Numbered from the stretch's first letter, positions 23,460-32,431 are shown. The stretch: DNA of 61,143 bases from Delftia tsuruhatensis NBRC 16741 (GCF_001571325.1 NZ_BCTO01000017.1:1-61143), one strand, 5' to 3'. A program made the numbers and translations. The notes: generated by a model from the sequence alone, not told the origin.

Positions 23460-26400
23460 ATGCGCGCGAGTACTTTGGATTGGCGGCACAAGGCGATTGC
23501 AACGGCCTGCCTGGCCCTGTGTGGCGCTGCATGGTCCGCGCCCTTCACCCCGGGCAACCTGGTGGCCTACCGCGTGGGCACGGGCACAGGCGCGCTGCCC
23601 GTGTTCCTGGATGAGTACCGCGTGGACGGCACGCTGGTGCAATCGCTGCCGCTGTCAGGCGGAGCGACGCCGCTGACGGCCAGCAGCAAGGGCTCGGAAG
23701 GCCTGCTCAACCGCTCGGACAATGGCCTGTGCCTGGTGGTTCCCGGCTATGCCGTGGCCACCGGCGGCACCGAGCCCAACGGCGTCACGGCAGCGGCGGC
23801 CCCGCGCGCCGTGGCCGTGGTGGGGTTCGACTCCGACGTGAAAAGCCTGCGCGCGCTCGGCACCACGGCCTTCAGCAAGGACACCATCCGCGGTGCAGCC
23901 AGCAGCGACTGCGGCGCCGTCTGGGCCAGCGGCAAGGGTACGGCCACGGCCAACAATGGCATCTGGCACGTGGCTGCCGATGGCACGGGCATCTCCCAAC
24001 TGAACAGCAGCAATGTCCAGGGCCTGGCGGTCGCCGGCGGCCAGTTGATCGCCGCCATCAACGGAGGCTCGCTCAACCAGATCGGCACGAATTTGCCGAC
24101 CACGGGCATCCAGACGGCCCTGCCCCTGGCGGGCCTGACGCCCTCCACCTACCGCGGCATCGCCTTCCTGCAACTCGATGGCGGCCCCGCCCTGGCGAAC
24201 ACCGTCTACGTGGCGGACAACGATACCGGCGCCATCCGGAAATTCCGCCTCTCGATGGACGGCACCAGCTGGCAGCCCGCAGGCTCCATTGCCGGCCTGT
24301 CCAAGGTCCACGGCCTGGCCGCCTTCGATACCGGCGGCGGCAATGTGATGCTGATGGCCACCGACACCACGGGCCGCCTGTACCGCGCCTTCGATCACGG
24401 CGGCTACGCCGGCACGCTGTCGGGCACGGCCGAGTCCATCGCTGCGCCGCAGGACGGCGTGTTCTATGGCGTGGCCTGGGCCCCGCTGGAGACCGTGCCG
24501 GCGACCGTGCCCCCCGCCCCCTCCAACCTGGCGGCCACCCCGGCCGGCAACCGCGTGACGGCCGCCTGGGACGCCGTGCCGGGCGCCGCCTACTACGTGG
24601 TGGAGCTGTCGCAGGACAGCTTTGCATCGGTAGCCTCCACGGCCGTGGCCCTGGGCAACAGCCAGGCGCTGGAAGGCCTGCAGCCCGGCAGCTATACGCT
24701 GCGCGTGCGCGCCGTCAACGGCCTCGGCGGGAGCACGGCTGCAGTGAGCGTGCCTTTCATGGCCTCGGCCCCGCCGACGGCCTCGCTGCCCGAACTGACC
24801 GCGTTTTCCGGCGTGGTCGGCGACGCCAACGACCCGCTGGCCTCGGCAGGCATCGGCTTCACGGTGCAGGATGCGGGGGGCGCTGGCGGCGTACAGGTCA
24901 CTGCGCGTTCGAGCAACCAGGCCGTGGTGGCCGACGCCGGCCTGGCCGCGTCCAACCAGGCCGGCAACGCCGTGCTCAGGATCACGCCCACGGGCGTGGG
25001 CTATGCCGACATCACCGTCACGCTGACCAACGCGGGCGGCGCCTCCGTCAGCCGCACCATCAAGTACGCGGCCTCGGCCAACACCGCAGCCAACACCAGC
25101 CCGCGCTGGCTGGCCGGGCGCTCGGACGCATCGACGGCCATCGTCATCGATGCCGCCACCATGCTGGTGGGCGACGACGAGGCGCCTGCCCAGGATGCCT
25201 CGGGCAATGCGCTGCCGGCCGGCAACTCCTTCTCGGCCTATGGCCCGGCCGGCGGGCTGCCCGTCAAGCCGCTGATGCTGGACAGGACCGCGCTCGGCCT
25301 GGCCGATGCCGCCGCCTGCACCGCCCCCGGCCTCACGGGCCTAGACAGCTGCAAGAGCGACGAGGAAATGGACATCGAGGCCAGCTTTGCCCTGGGCAGC
25401 CGCGTGTACGTGGCGGGCTCGCACTCCAACAACAAGAGCGGCAAGTCGCGCACCGACCGCTGGCGCCTGGCGGCGATGGATGTGACCGGCTCCGGCGCCT
25501 CCACGGCGCTGACCGCCAGTGGCTACTACCGCTGGCTGCGCGAGGACCTGCGCAGCTGGGACGCGGCCGCGCATGACGGCCTTGCCGCCAACTATCTGGG
25601 CCTGGTGGCCAGCTCGGACGGAGGTGCCACCAAGGCGCCCGAGGCCGAGACGATGAGCGGTTTTTCCATCGAAGGCATGTCCACCAGCCCCGACGACTCC
25701 GCCGCATGGCTGGGCTTTCGCGCGCCGCTGGTGCCGGCGCCGGGCGCGCCCGCCGTCACGGCCGACGACGCCACGGGCCGCACGCATGCGCTGATCGTGC
25801 CCGTGACCAACTTCGCGGCCCTGCCTGCGGCCGATGGCGGCAGCAAGGGCAGCGCGTCCATGGGCCCGCCGATTCGCCTGGACCTGGGCGGCCGCGGCAT
25901 CCGCGAAATCCGCAAGAACGCGGCGGGCGAGTACCTGATCATTGCCGGCCCCTCGGCCAGCGCCACGGGCACCGCGCCGCGCAACTTCCAGCTCTACTCC
26001 TGGGATGGCCGCGTGAACGGCGCAGGCCTGGCCCTGAACCTGCGACCGCGCGCTGCCGACCTGGCCGCCATCACCGCACCCCACACCGCCTGCTCGGCCG
26101 AAGGCATAGGCGCCATGCCCGCCAGCCTGGACGCGGGCGGCAGCGTGGACATCCTCAGCGACTGCGGCGATGCCGATTTCTACGGCGATGGCACCGTGGC
26201 CAAGGACCTGCCCCATGCAGCCTGGAAAAAGGCGCGCCTGGACAGCCTGGCGGTGCCGGCGCTGTCCACCGTGGCCCTGTCCGCCCAGGCAGTGGACCAG
26301 ACATCGGCCGTGGTCCAGGCCACGCCCAGCGTGGGCGGCAGCCTGCGCGCCGTGGCCCTGCCCGCCAATGCGCCCGTCCCCAGCTGGGAACAGGTCATGG

Positions 26401-27137
26401 CCGGCCTGGATGCCGCCGGCCTGCCGGCCCCTGCCAGCAACACGGTCAGCACCGCGGCCAATACCGCTGCCACGCTGTCCTTCACCGGCCTGGACCCTGC
26501 CGTGAGCTACCGCGTGCATGCGGTCAACCTGCCGGCATCGGGCACGGCCAGCGCGCCGGCTGTGCTGGCCCTGAGCAAGCCCGTGCCCATCGGCACGCAG
26601 ATCGGCACGGGCAGCAACACGGCAGGTGTCAGCAACGGCACGGGCAATGTGGGTGCAGACCAATGGCAGTTCGCCTCGAACTCGGCAGGCTTTCAGCCCG
26701 CGCCCTCGCAAAGCCCGCTGCCGGGCAACCTGCGCCTGCCCTACGGCAGCCTGAGCTTCGTGCTCATGGGCGGCACACCGGGCTCCATGGCCACCATCCG
26801 CATGGACCTGCCTGAAGCCGCACCCGCCCAGGCCACGCTCTGGAAGTACGGTCCCACGGCCGCCACGCCCACGGCGCACTGGTATGAGCTGAGCGCCTCG
26901 GCCTACCGCTTCGCACCCGACCGCCGCTCGGTGAGCTTCGACATCACCGACGGGCAGACGGGCGACAGCGACCTGGCCGTCAACGGCGTCATCGTGGACC
27001 CCGTGGCGGTGGCCGCGCCTGCGGCCCTGCCGCCCGGCGCCACGGCCACCCCCGTGCCCGGCCTGTCCACACTGGCCCAGGCGCTGCTGGCGCTGGCCCT
27101 GGGCGGCATCGCCGCACTGCGCCGCCGCCGCGGCTGA
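23460..27137 (+). CDS. Large secreted protein with FN3 domain, DUF3616-like region and IPTL-CTERM-like tail
   Basis: 1225 residues. A signal peptide of about 27 residues (ends AAWSA) leads into a region likely to form a beta-propeller (about 30-340). An FN3 domain lies at about 347-435, and a DUF3616-like block near 800-870 (GGRGIREIRKN, YLIIAGP, LYSWDG). The C-terminus is a sorting-type tail: a VPGLST motif, a hydrophobic stretch, then RRRRG, as in IPTL-CTERM/PEP-CTERM proteins. It is probably exported and anchored or processed at the envelope. The ATG at 23460 fits the signal peptide; an ATG at 23451 is also possible. It is flanked by terminators, so it is monocistronic. Function unknown. 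Confidence 0.85.
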   Translation: MRASTLDWRHKAIATACLALCGAAWSAPFTPGNLVAYRVGTGTGALPVFLDEYRVDGTLVQSLPLSGGATPLTASSKGSEGLLNRSDNGLCLVVPGYAVATGGTEPNGVTAAAAPRAVAVVGFDSDVKSLRALGTTAFSKDTIRGAASSDCGAVWASGKGTATANNGIWHVAADGTGISQLNSSNVQGLAVAGGQLIAAINGGSLNQIGTNLPTTGIQTALPLAGLTPSTYRGIAFLQLDGGPALANTVYVADNDTGAIRKFRLSMDGTSWQPAGSIAGLSKVHGLAAFDTGGGNVMLMATDTTGRLYRAFDHGGYAGTLSGTAESIAAPQDGVFYGVAWAPLETVPATVPPAPSNLAATPAGNRVTAAWDAVPGAAYYVVELSQDSFASVASTAVALGNSQALEGLQPGSYTLRVRAVNGLGGSTAAVSVPFMASAPPTASLPELTAFSGVVGDANDPLASAGIGFTVQDAGGAGGVQVTARSSNQAVVADAGLAASNQAGNAVLRITPTGVGYADITVTLTNAGGASVSRTIKYAASANTAANTSPRWLAGRSDASTAIVIDAATMLVGDDEAPAQDASGNALPAGNSFSAYGPAGGLPVKPLMLDRTALGLADAAACTAPGLTGLDSCKSDEEMDIEASFALGSRVYVAGSHSNNKSGKSRTDRWRLAAMDVTGSGASTALTASGYYRWLREDLRSWDAAAHDGLAANYLGLVASSDGGATKAPEAETMSGFSIEGMSTSPDDSAAWLGFRAPLVPAPGAPAVTADDATGRTHALIVPVTNFAALPAADGGSKGSASMGPPIRLDLGGRGIREIRKNAAGEYLIIAGPSASATGTAPRNFQLYSWDGRVNGAGLALNLRPRAADLAAITAPHTACSAEGIGAMPASLDAGGSVDILSDCGDADFYGDGTVAKDLPHAAWKKARLDSLAVPALSTVALSAQAVDQTSAVVQATPSVGGSLRAVALPANAPVPSWEQVMAGLDAAGLPAPASNTVSTAANTAATLSFTGLDPAVSYRVHAVNLPASGTASAPAVLALSKPVPIGTQIGTGSNTAGVSNGTGNVGADQWQFASNSAGFQPAPSQSPLPGNLRLPYGSLSFVLMGGTPGSMATIRMDLPEAAPAQATLWKYGPTAATPTAHWYELSASAYRFAPDRRSVSFDITDGQTGDSDLAVNGVIVDPVAVAAPAALPPGATATPVPGLSTLAQALLALALGGIAALRRRRG

Positions 27138-27180
27138 CGCCAGCACCGGCCAGCACCAGCAGCGCCCGGTACCCCCTTCA

Positions 27181-27215
27181 AGCCCCTGCACGGTTCGCCG
27201 CGCAGGGGCTTTTTG
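27181..27215 (+). terminator. Rho-independent terminator after the large secreted protein gene
   Basis: AGCCCCTGC and GCAGGGGCT form a 9-bp stem around a 12-base loop, followed by TTTTT, 43 bases after the stop codon. Confidence 0.9.
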
Positions 27216-27247
27216 CTGCGGCCTGGGAAAACCCTGAATCCACCGTG

Positions 27248-27276
27248 TTGACGGGGCTTGTTGCAAAAACAATAAT
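27248..27276 (+). promoter_or_regulatory. Sigma-70-type promoter of the hpa operon
   Basis: TTGACG (27248-27253), 17 bases, AATAAT (27271-27276). This would start transcription near 27283, leaving a leader of only about 18 bases without a clear Shine-Dalgarno sequence. The AT-rich stretch CACGTTAACTAAAT right after the -10 contains the dyad GTTAAC and is where a MarR-type repressor such as the one at 36116 could bind. Confidence 0.6.
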
Positions 27277-27300
27277 TACCACGTTAACTAAATCCACACC

Positions 27301-27981
27301 ATGCAGATTCAGCCCTTTCTCCTGGATGACGGCCTTGCGCTGGGCACGGTCTACGGCACGCTGCTCAACCAGCAGGTCACCGTGCAGCGCCTGTCGCCGC
27401 AGTTCGACAGCGCGCCCTACAAGGCCGCTCCGTGCGCCCCCGTGCTCTACCTCAAGCCGCGCAACACCTGGGCGCGCGATGGCGCTGCGGTGGCCGTGCC
27501 GGCCGATCCCGGCGAGGTCCGCGTCGATGCCAGCATCGGCCTGGTGATCGGCCGCAGCGCCACGCGCGTCAGCGAAGCAACGGCCCTGGACCATGTGGCC
27601 GGCTGGCTGATCGCCAGCGACCTCACGCTGCCGCACGAGAACTACTACCGCCCCGCCATCCGCCAGCGCTGCCGCGACGGTTTCTGCCCGCTGGGCGCCC
27701 TCGTTCGCGGCACAGGCTTTGACGCACAGGCGGCCATGCTCACGGTGTCCATCAATGGTGAACAGGTCTGGCAGCGCGGTTTTGCCGATCTGGTGCGCCC
27801 GCCCGCAAGGCTGCTGGCCGACGTGACCGAATTCATGACGCTGTCGCCCGGCGACGTGCTGCTGCTGGGCCCGGGCGAAGGCGCGCCGCTGGCGCGGCCC
27901 GGGGACCGCGTGGTCATCGAGGTGCCCGGCCTGGGCCGGCTCACGCATTCGGTGGTGGCAGAGCAGGGAGCAGCAGCATGA
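27301..27981 (+). CDS. hpaG1: Homoprotocatechuate degradation decarboxylase/isomerase, N-terminal half (HpaG1 type)
   Basis: A 226-residue fumarylacetoacetate-hydrolase-fold protein. It matches the N-terminal half of HpaG/HpcE, the bifunctional 5-oxopent-3-ene-1,2,5-tricarboxylate decarboxylase and HHDD isomerase; here the halves are separate genes overlapping by 4 bases. FAH-fold blocks include a YLKPRNTW-like start, a substitute for the usual ExE metal region, and the terminal PGDRVVIEVPGLGRLTHSV. It is the first gene of the operon, directly behind the promoter. Confidence 0.88.
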   Translation: MQIQPFLLDDGLALGTVYGTLLNQQVTVQRLSPQFDSAPYKAAPCAPVLYLKPRNTWARDGAAVAVPADPGEVRVDASIGLVIGRSATRVSEATALDHVAGWLIASDLTLPHENYYRPAIRQRCRDGFCPLGALVRGTGFDAQAAMLTVSINGEQVWQRGFADLVRPPARLLADVTEFMTLSPGDVLLLGPGEGAPLARPGDRVVIEVPGLGRLTHSVVAEQGAAA

Positions 27982-28739
27982 AGCACGGACGCGTCATCTT
28001 CGAAGGACAGAGCCTGCAGGTCACCGAAGGCCCGCACGGACAGGTGCAGTTGCCCGATGGCCGCCTGGTGGCGGAGACCGCCGTGCAGTGGCTGCCGCCG
28101 CTGCAGTTCGGCACGGTCTTCGCGCTGGGCCTGAACTATGCGGACCATGCCAAGGAAATCGCCTTCAACAAGGCGCCCGAGGAACCGCTGGTCTTCCTCA
28201 AGGGCCCGAACACGCTGAACGGCCACCACGGCCGCACGTACCGGCCCGCCGACGTGGCCTACATGCACTTCGAGTGCGAGCTGGGCGTGGTCATCGGCCA
28301 GACCTGCCGCAACGTGCGCCGCGAAGACGCCTACGGCGTGGTCGCCGGCTACTGCACGGCCAACGACTACGCCATACGCGACTACCTGGAGAACTTCTAC
28401 CGGCCCAACCTGCGCGTGAAGAACCGCGACGGCGCCACGCCGGTGGGCCCATGGTTCGTCGATGCGGCCGATGTGCCCGACCCCATGAACCTGCGCCTGC
28501 GCAGCTGGGTCAACGGCGAGCTCAAGCAGGACGGCAGCACGCGCGACATGGTGCATGACATCCCCTCGCTGATCGCCCACCTGTCGGGCTTCATGACGCT
28601 GAACCCCGGCGACCTCATCCTCACCGGCACGCCCGACGGCGTGGCCGACTCCCGCGTGGGCGACGAGATCGTCACCGAGATCGAAGGCCTGGGCCGCCTG
28701 GTCAACACCATCGTCGGCGACGCGCCGGCCGCCTCCTGA
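27978..28739 (+). CDS. hpaG2: HHDD isomerase / OPET decarboxylase, C-terminal half (HpaG2 type)
   Basis: A 253-residue FAH-fold enzyme, the partner of HpaG1. It carries the metal-binding acidic residues in FECELGVVIG (about 95-104) and DYAIRDYLEN, and the lysine/glycine loop LTGTPDGVADSRVGDEI near the end. It acts after the dehydrogenase, decarboxylating OPET and isomerising the product to 2-hydroxyhepta-2,4-diene-1,7-dioate, which is then 2-oxohept-3-ene-dioate. GGGAG precedes the ATG, and the ATGA overlap with hpaG1 couples the two. Confidence 0.92.
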   Translation: MKHGRVIFEGQSLQVTEGPHGQVQLPDGRLVAETAVQWLPPLQFGTVFALGLNYADHAKEIAFNKAPEEPLVFLKGPNTLNGHHGRTYRPADVAYMHFECELGVVIGQTCRNVRREDAYGVVAGYCTANDYAIRDYLENFYRPNLRVKNRDGATPVGPWFVDAADVPDPMNLRLRSWVNGELKQDGSTRDMVHDIPSLIAHLSGFMTLNPGDLILTGTPDGVADSRVGDEIVTEIEGLGRLVNTIVGDAPAAS

Positions 28740-28766
28740 ACCCACCGCACACGCCAAGGAATCCCC

Positions 28767-30224
28767 ATGCGCATTGACCACCTGATCGACGGCAAGGCCG
28801 TCGCCGGCAAGGACTATTTCGAGACCGTCAACCCCGCCACCCAGGAGGTGCTGGCCGAGGTCGCCGCAGGCGGCGAGGCCGAGGTGCAGGCCGCCGTTGC
28901 CGCCGCGAAGAACGCCTTCCCGAAATGGGCCAACACGCCCGCCACCGAACGCGCCAAGCTCGTGCGCAAGCTGGGCGACCTGATCGCCCGCCATGTGCCC
29001 GAGATCGCGCAGACCGAGACCAACGACTGCGGCCAGGTCATCGCCCAGACGGGCAAGCAGCTGGTGCCGCGCGCGGCCGACAACTTCTACTACTTTGCCG
29101 AGATGTGCACGCGCGTGGACGGCCACACCTATCCCACGCCCACGCACCTGAACTACACCCTGTTCCATCCCGTGGGCGTGTGCGCGCTGATCTCGCCCTG
29201 GAACGTGCCCTTCATGACGGCCACCTGGAAGGTGGCGCCCTGCCTGGCCTTCGGCAACACGGCCGTGCTCAAGATGAGCGAGCTGTCGCCCATGACGGCC
29301 GCGCGCCTGGGCGAGCTGGCGCTGGAGGCCGGCATTCCGCCCGGCGTGCTCAACCTGGTGCACGGCTACGGCAAGGACGCGGGCGAGCCCCTGGTGCGCC
29401 ACCGCGATGTGCGCGCCGTCTCGTTCACGGGCTCGACCCAGACCGGCAACCGCATCGTGCAGGCCGCCGGCCTCAAGAAATTCAGCATGGAGCTGGGCGG
29501 CAAGAGCCCCTTCGTGATCTTTGACGACGCCGACTTCGAGCGCGCGCTGGATGCGGCCGTGTTCATGATCTTCTCCAACAACGGCGAGCGCTGCACGGCC
29601 GGCAGCCGCATCCTGGTGCAAAAGGGCATCTACGCGAAGTTCGTGGACCGCTTCGTGGAGCGCGCCAGGAAGATCACCGTGGGCGACCCGCTGGACGAAT
29701 CCACCATCGTCGGCCCCATGATCAGCGCCAGCCACCTGGCCAAGGTGCGCCACTACATCGAACTGGGCCAGAAGGAAGGCGCCAGCATGCTGTGCGGCGG
29801 CCTGGATGCGCCCGTGCTGTCCGAGCGCGTGCGCAAGGGCAACTACGTGCTGCCCACGGTGTTTGCCGACGTGGACAACCGCATGCAGATCGCCCAGGAC
29901 GAGATCTTCGGCCCCGTGGCCTGCATCATCCCCTTCAGCGACGAGGCCGAGGCCGTGCGCCTGGCCAACGACATCCAGTACGGCCTGTCCAGCTACGTCT
30001 GGACCGAGAGCGTGGGCCGCGCCCACCGCGTGGCCGCCGCCATCGAGGCCGGCATGTGCTTCGTCAACAGCCAGAACGTGCGTGACCTGCGCCAGCCCTT
30101 CGGCGGCACCAAGGCCTCGGGCACGGGCCGCGAGGGCGGCAGCTGGAGCTACGAAGTCTTCTGCGAGCCCAAGAACGTGGCCGTCTCGCTGGGCTCGCAC
30201 CATATTCCGCACTGGGGCGTCTGA
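28767..30224 (+). CDS. hpaE: 5-carboxymethyl-2-hydroxymuconate semialdehyde dehydrogenase
   Basis: A 485-residue NAD-dependent aldehyde dehydrogenase that oxidises the ring-cleavage product CHMS to CHM acid. ALDH hallmarks are SPWNVPF, the catalytic Glu in MELGGKSP, the catalytic Cys in GERCTAGSR, and FGPVACIIPF. Together with hpaG1/hpaG2 on one side and dioxygenase, isomerase and hydratase genes on the other, the HpaE assignment is firm. AAGGA precedes the ATG. Confidence 0.95.
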   Translation: MRIDHLIDGKAVAGKDYFETVNPATQEVLAEVAAGGEAEVQAAVAAAKNAFPKWANTPATERAKLVRKLGDLIARHVPEIAQTETNDCGQVIAQTGKQLVPRAADNFYYFAEMCTRVDGHTYPTPTHLNYTLFHPVGVCALISPWNVPFMTATWKVAPCLAFGNTAVLKMSELSPMTAARLGELALEAGIPPGVLNLVHGYGKDAGEPLVRHRDVRAVSFTGSTQTGNRIVQAAGLKKFSMELGGKSPFVIFDDADFERALDAAVFMIFSNNGERCTAGSRILVQKGIYAKFVDRFVERARKITVGDPLDESTIVGPMISASHLAKVRHYIELGQKEGASMLCGGLDAPVLSERVRKGNYVLPTVFADVDNRMQIAQDEIFGPVACIIPFSDEAEAVRLANDIQYGLSSYVWTESVGRAHRVAAAIEAGMCFVNSQNVRDLRQPFGGTKASGTGREGGSWSYEVFCEPKNVAVSLGSHHIPHWGV

Positions 30225-30269
30225 ACGGGCGACCAGCGACAACGACAAAGAGAACCGAGGAGACAAGAC

Positions 30270-31262
30270 ATGCAACGCCGCCATTTCCTGCAATCCACCG
30301 CAGCCACCACGGCCGCAGCGCTGATGCTCCCGGGCCTTTCCCAGGCACAGCCCGGTAGCCCGGCCGGCACCTGGCCCGCAAAGCCGCTGCGCATCATCGT
30401 GCCCTTCACGCCGGGCGGCACCACCGACCTGGTGGCGCGCCTGGTGGGCACCGAGCTGGGCAAGTCCCTGGGCCAGCCTGTGATCGTGGAGAACAAGCCC
30501 GGCGCGGGCACGGTGATCGGCGTGGACTATGTGTCCAAGCAGCCGGCCGACGGCTACACCCTGGTGTGCGTGGCCAACAGCTTCACGGCCAACAAGACGC
30601 TGGTGAAGAACCTGCCCTACGACACCACGCGCGACCTCAAGCCCGTGGCGCTGATGGGCCTGTCCGAGCATGTGCTGGCCACCCACCCGGGCAGCGGCCT
30701 GAAGACGCTGGCCGATCTGCGCAGCCGCGCCAAGGCCAAGCCCGGCGAGCTCAGCTATGCCTCGTTCGGCAACGGCACCTCGGCCCATCTGTCGGGCGCG
30801 CTGCTGTGCCAGGAGATGGGCATCGACATGGTCCACATCCCCTACAAGGGCCAGGGCCCGGCGCTGGCCGACCTGCTGGGCGGCCAGGTGGACGTGATGT
30901 TCGGCAACTGGCCCGAGTTCCGTGGCCATGTGCAAAGCGGCAAGCTGGTGGCACTGGGCATGGCCACGCGCCAGCGCTCGCAGTTCGCTCCCCAGGTGCC
31001 CACGCTGGCCGAGCAGGGCGTGGCGCTGGAATCCAACTCCTGGCAGGGTCTGCTGGCACCCGGCGCCACGCCCGATGCGCTGGTGCAGCGTATCAATGCC
31101 GCCGTGGTCAAGGCCCTGGCCGAGCCCGCCGTGGTGGACGCCTTCGCGCGCGGCGGCATCGTCTCGCAGGCCGGCACGGCGCAGCAGTTCGCGGCCTTCG
31201 TCACCAGCGAAATCGCCAAGTACGAAGCCATCATCCGCCGCGCCAACATCACGCTGGGTTGA
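30270..31262 (+). CDS. Bug/TctC-family periplasmic solute-binding protein
   Basis: A 330-residue periplasmic binding protein of the large betaproteobacterial Bug family. It has a twin-Arg-like signal peptide (MQRRHFLQSTAATTAA, ending AQAQ region near 30), then the typical blocks PLRIIVPFTPGGTTDLVAR, ENKPGAGTVIG, and NGTSAHLSGALL. Position inside the hpa operon suggests it binds homoprotocatechuate, 4-hydroxyphenylacetate or a related acid. No TctA/TctB membrane genes are in the window, so the permease would come from elsewhere. GAGGAGA precedes the ATG. Confidence 0.92.
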   Translation: MQRRHFLQSTAATTAAALMLPGLSQAQPGSPAGTWPAKPLRIIVPFTPGGTTDLVARLVGTELGKSLGQPVIVENKPGAGTVIGVDYVSKQPADGYTLVCVANSFTANKTLVKNLPYDTTRDLKPVALMGLSEHVLATHPGSGLKTLADLRSRAKAKPGELSYASFGNGTSAHLSGALLCQEMGIDMVHIPYKGQGPALADLLGGQVDVMFGNWPEFRGHVQSGKLVALGMATRQRSQFAPQVPTLAEQGVALESNSWQGLLAPGATPDALVQRINAAVVKALAEPAVVDAFARGGIVSQAGTAQQFAAFVTSEIAKYEAIIRRANITLG

Positions 31263-31284
31263 GGCCGAGCCACCGGGAGACGCC

Positions 31285-31611
31285 ATGAGCCTGTACACCA
31301 TGCAGAAATTCCTGTTCCAGCTCAACCGCGAGCCCGAGGTGCAGCGGCGCTTTGCCGAGGACCGCGCCGCGCTGCTGGCCGAGTACGCGCTGGAGCCCGA
31401 GGAGTACGAAGCCATGTTCCACGGCGACATCGGCAAGCTCTACGTGCTGGGCTGCAACGGCCAGTTGCTGATGCACTTCGCGCCGCTGCTGGGCATGCCC
31501 TGGGCCGACTACCTGCAGGCCATGCGCGACGGCGTGCAAAAGCACGGACCGGTGCGCGCGGGCGTCTACGCGATGACGACAGCCACCAACGAAAAGATCG
31601 CAGGAGTTTGA
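31285..31611 (+). CDS. Extradiol dioxygenase small (alpha) subunit, LigA-like
   Basis: A 108-residue helical protein of the LigA type (blocks MQKFLFQLNREPEVQRRF and LYVLGCNGQLLMHFAPLLG). In LigAB-type protocatechuate 4,5-dioxygenases this subunit caps the active site of the catalytic LigB-like subunit, which is encoded one base downstream. GGGAG precedes the ATG. The usual HpaD of E. coli works without a LigA subunit, so a two-subunit enzyme in an hpa operon is unusual. Confidence 0.85.
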   Translation: MSLYTMQKFLFQLNREPEVQRRFAEDRAALLAEYALEPEEYEAMFHGDIGKLYVLGCNGQLLMHFAPLLGMPWADYLQAMRDGVQKHGPVRAGVYAMTTATNEKIAGV

Positions 31612-31612
31612 G

Positions 31613-32431
31613 ATGAGTCTGGTATTTGCAGGCGTTTGCAGCCACGCGCCCGGCATCACGGGCCGCGCACACCTGGCCGATCCGGCCACCCGGGATGCCT
31701 TCCATGCCGCCTTCCGCGACATGGGCGCACGGCTGGAGGCGGCGCGGCCCGACGCCGTGATCGTCATCGCGGCCGAGCACTTCGCCAACTTCTTCATGAA
31801 CAACATGCCGGCCTATGCCATCGGCATGGCAGACCACTACGAAGGGCCCATCGAGGACCCGGCCTGGCTGGGCATAGAGCGCCACCGCATCCCCGGCAAT
31901 GCCGAGCTGTCGCGGCGCCTGATCGCCGAGGTCATGCAGACCGTGGACGTGGCCTTTGCCGAGGAGTGGAAGTTCGACCACGGCATCATGGTCCCGCTGC
32001 ACTTTCTGACGCCGGCCTATGACAAGGACATCATCCCCGTCAACATCAACTGCCAGGGCCCGCCGCTGACGCCGCTGCACCGCGCCTGGGCCTTTGGCGA
32101 GGCCCTGCGCCGCGCCTGCGACAAGGCGCCCGAGCGCATCGCCATCGTGGGCACGGGCGGCATCTCGCACTGGCCGGCCACGCCCGACTCGGGCAAGGTC
32201 AACTGGGAATGGGACCAGCAGTTCATGGACCGCTGGTGCCGCAACGACCGGGACGCGCTGCTGTCGTACACCGACGCCGAAACCTACCGCGACGGCGGCC
32301 AGGGCGGCTTCGAGATCCGCAGCTTCATCGCCGTGGCCGCCGCCGCGCGCGGCGCGGGCCAGGTGCTGTACTGCCAGCCCATTCCCATCTTCGCCGTGAG
32401 CTGCACGGCCGCCACCATGGAGGTGGCCTGA
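31613..32431 (+). CDS. Class III extradiol ring-cleavage dioxygenase, LigB-like (probable homoprotocatechuate 2,3-dioxygenase)
   Basis: A 272-residue LigB-superfamily enzyme. The likely Fe(II) ligands are His11 (SHAPG) and His56 (AAEHFANFF), with a C-terminal acidic residue; VGTGGISHWP carries the conserved catalytic His. The fold cleaves catechols at a bond next to the diol using Fe(II) and O2. Family likeness is to protocatechuate 4,5-dioxygenase or similar, but the hpa context and the lack of any other dioxygenase gene argue that the substrate is 3,4-dihydroxyphenylacetate. AGGAGT precedes the ATG. Substrate assignment is inference from the operon. Confidence 0.85.
   Translation: MSLVFAGVCSHAPGITGRAHLADPATRDAFHAAFRDMGARLEAARPDAVIVIAAEHFANFFMNNMPAYAIGMADHYEGPIEDPAWLGIERHRIPGNAELSRRLIAEVMQTVDVAFAEEWKFDHGIMVPLHFLTPAYDKDIIPVNINCQGPPLTPLHRAWAFGEALRRACDKAPERIAIVGTGGISHWPATPDSGKVNWEWDQQFMDRWCRNDRDALLSYTDAETYRDGGQGGFEIRSFIAVAAAARGAGQVLYCQPIPIFAVSCTAATMEVA

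Noticed and set aside
27645..31436. A 1263-codon open frame on the minus strand across the hpa genes
   Set aside because: It is antisense to several well-supported enzymes. Long antisense frames are expected in DNA this GC-rich, and the translation is low-complexity His/Ala/Gly/Arg-rich without domains.
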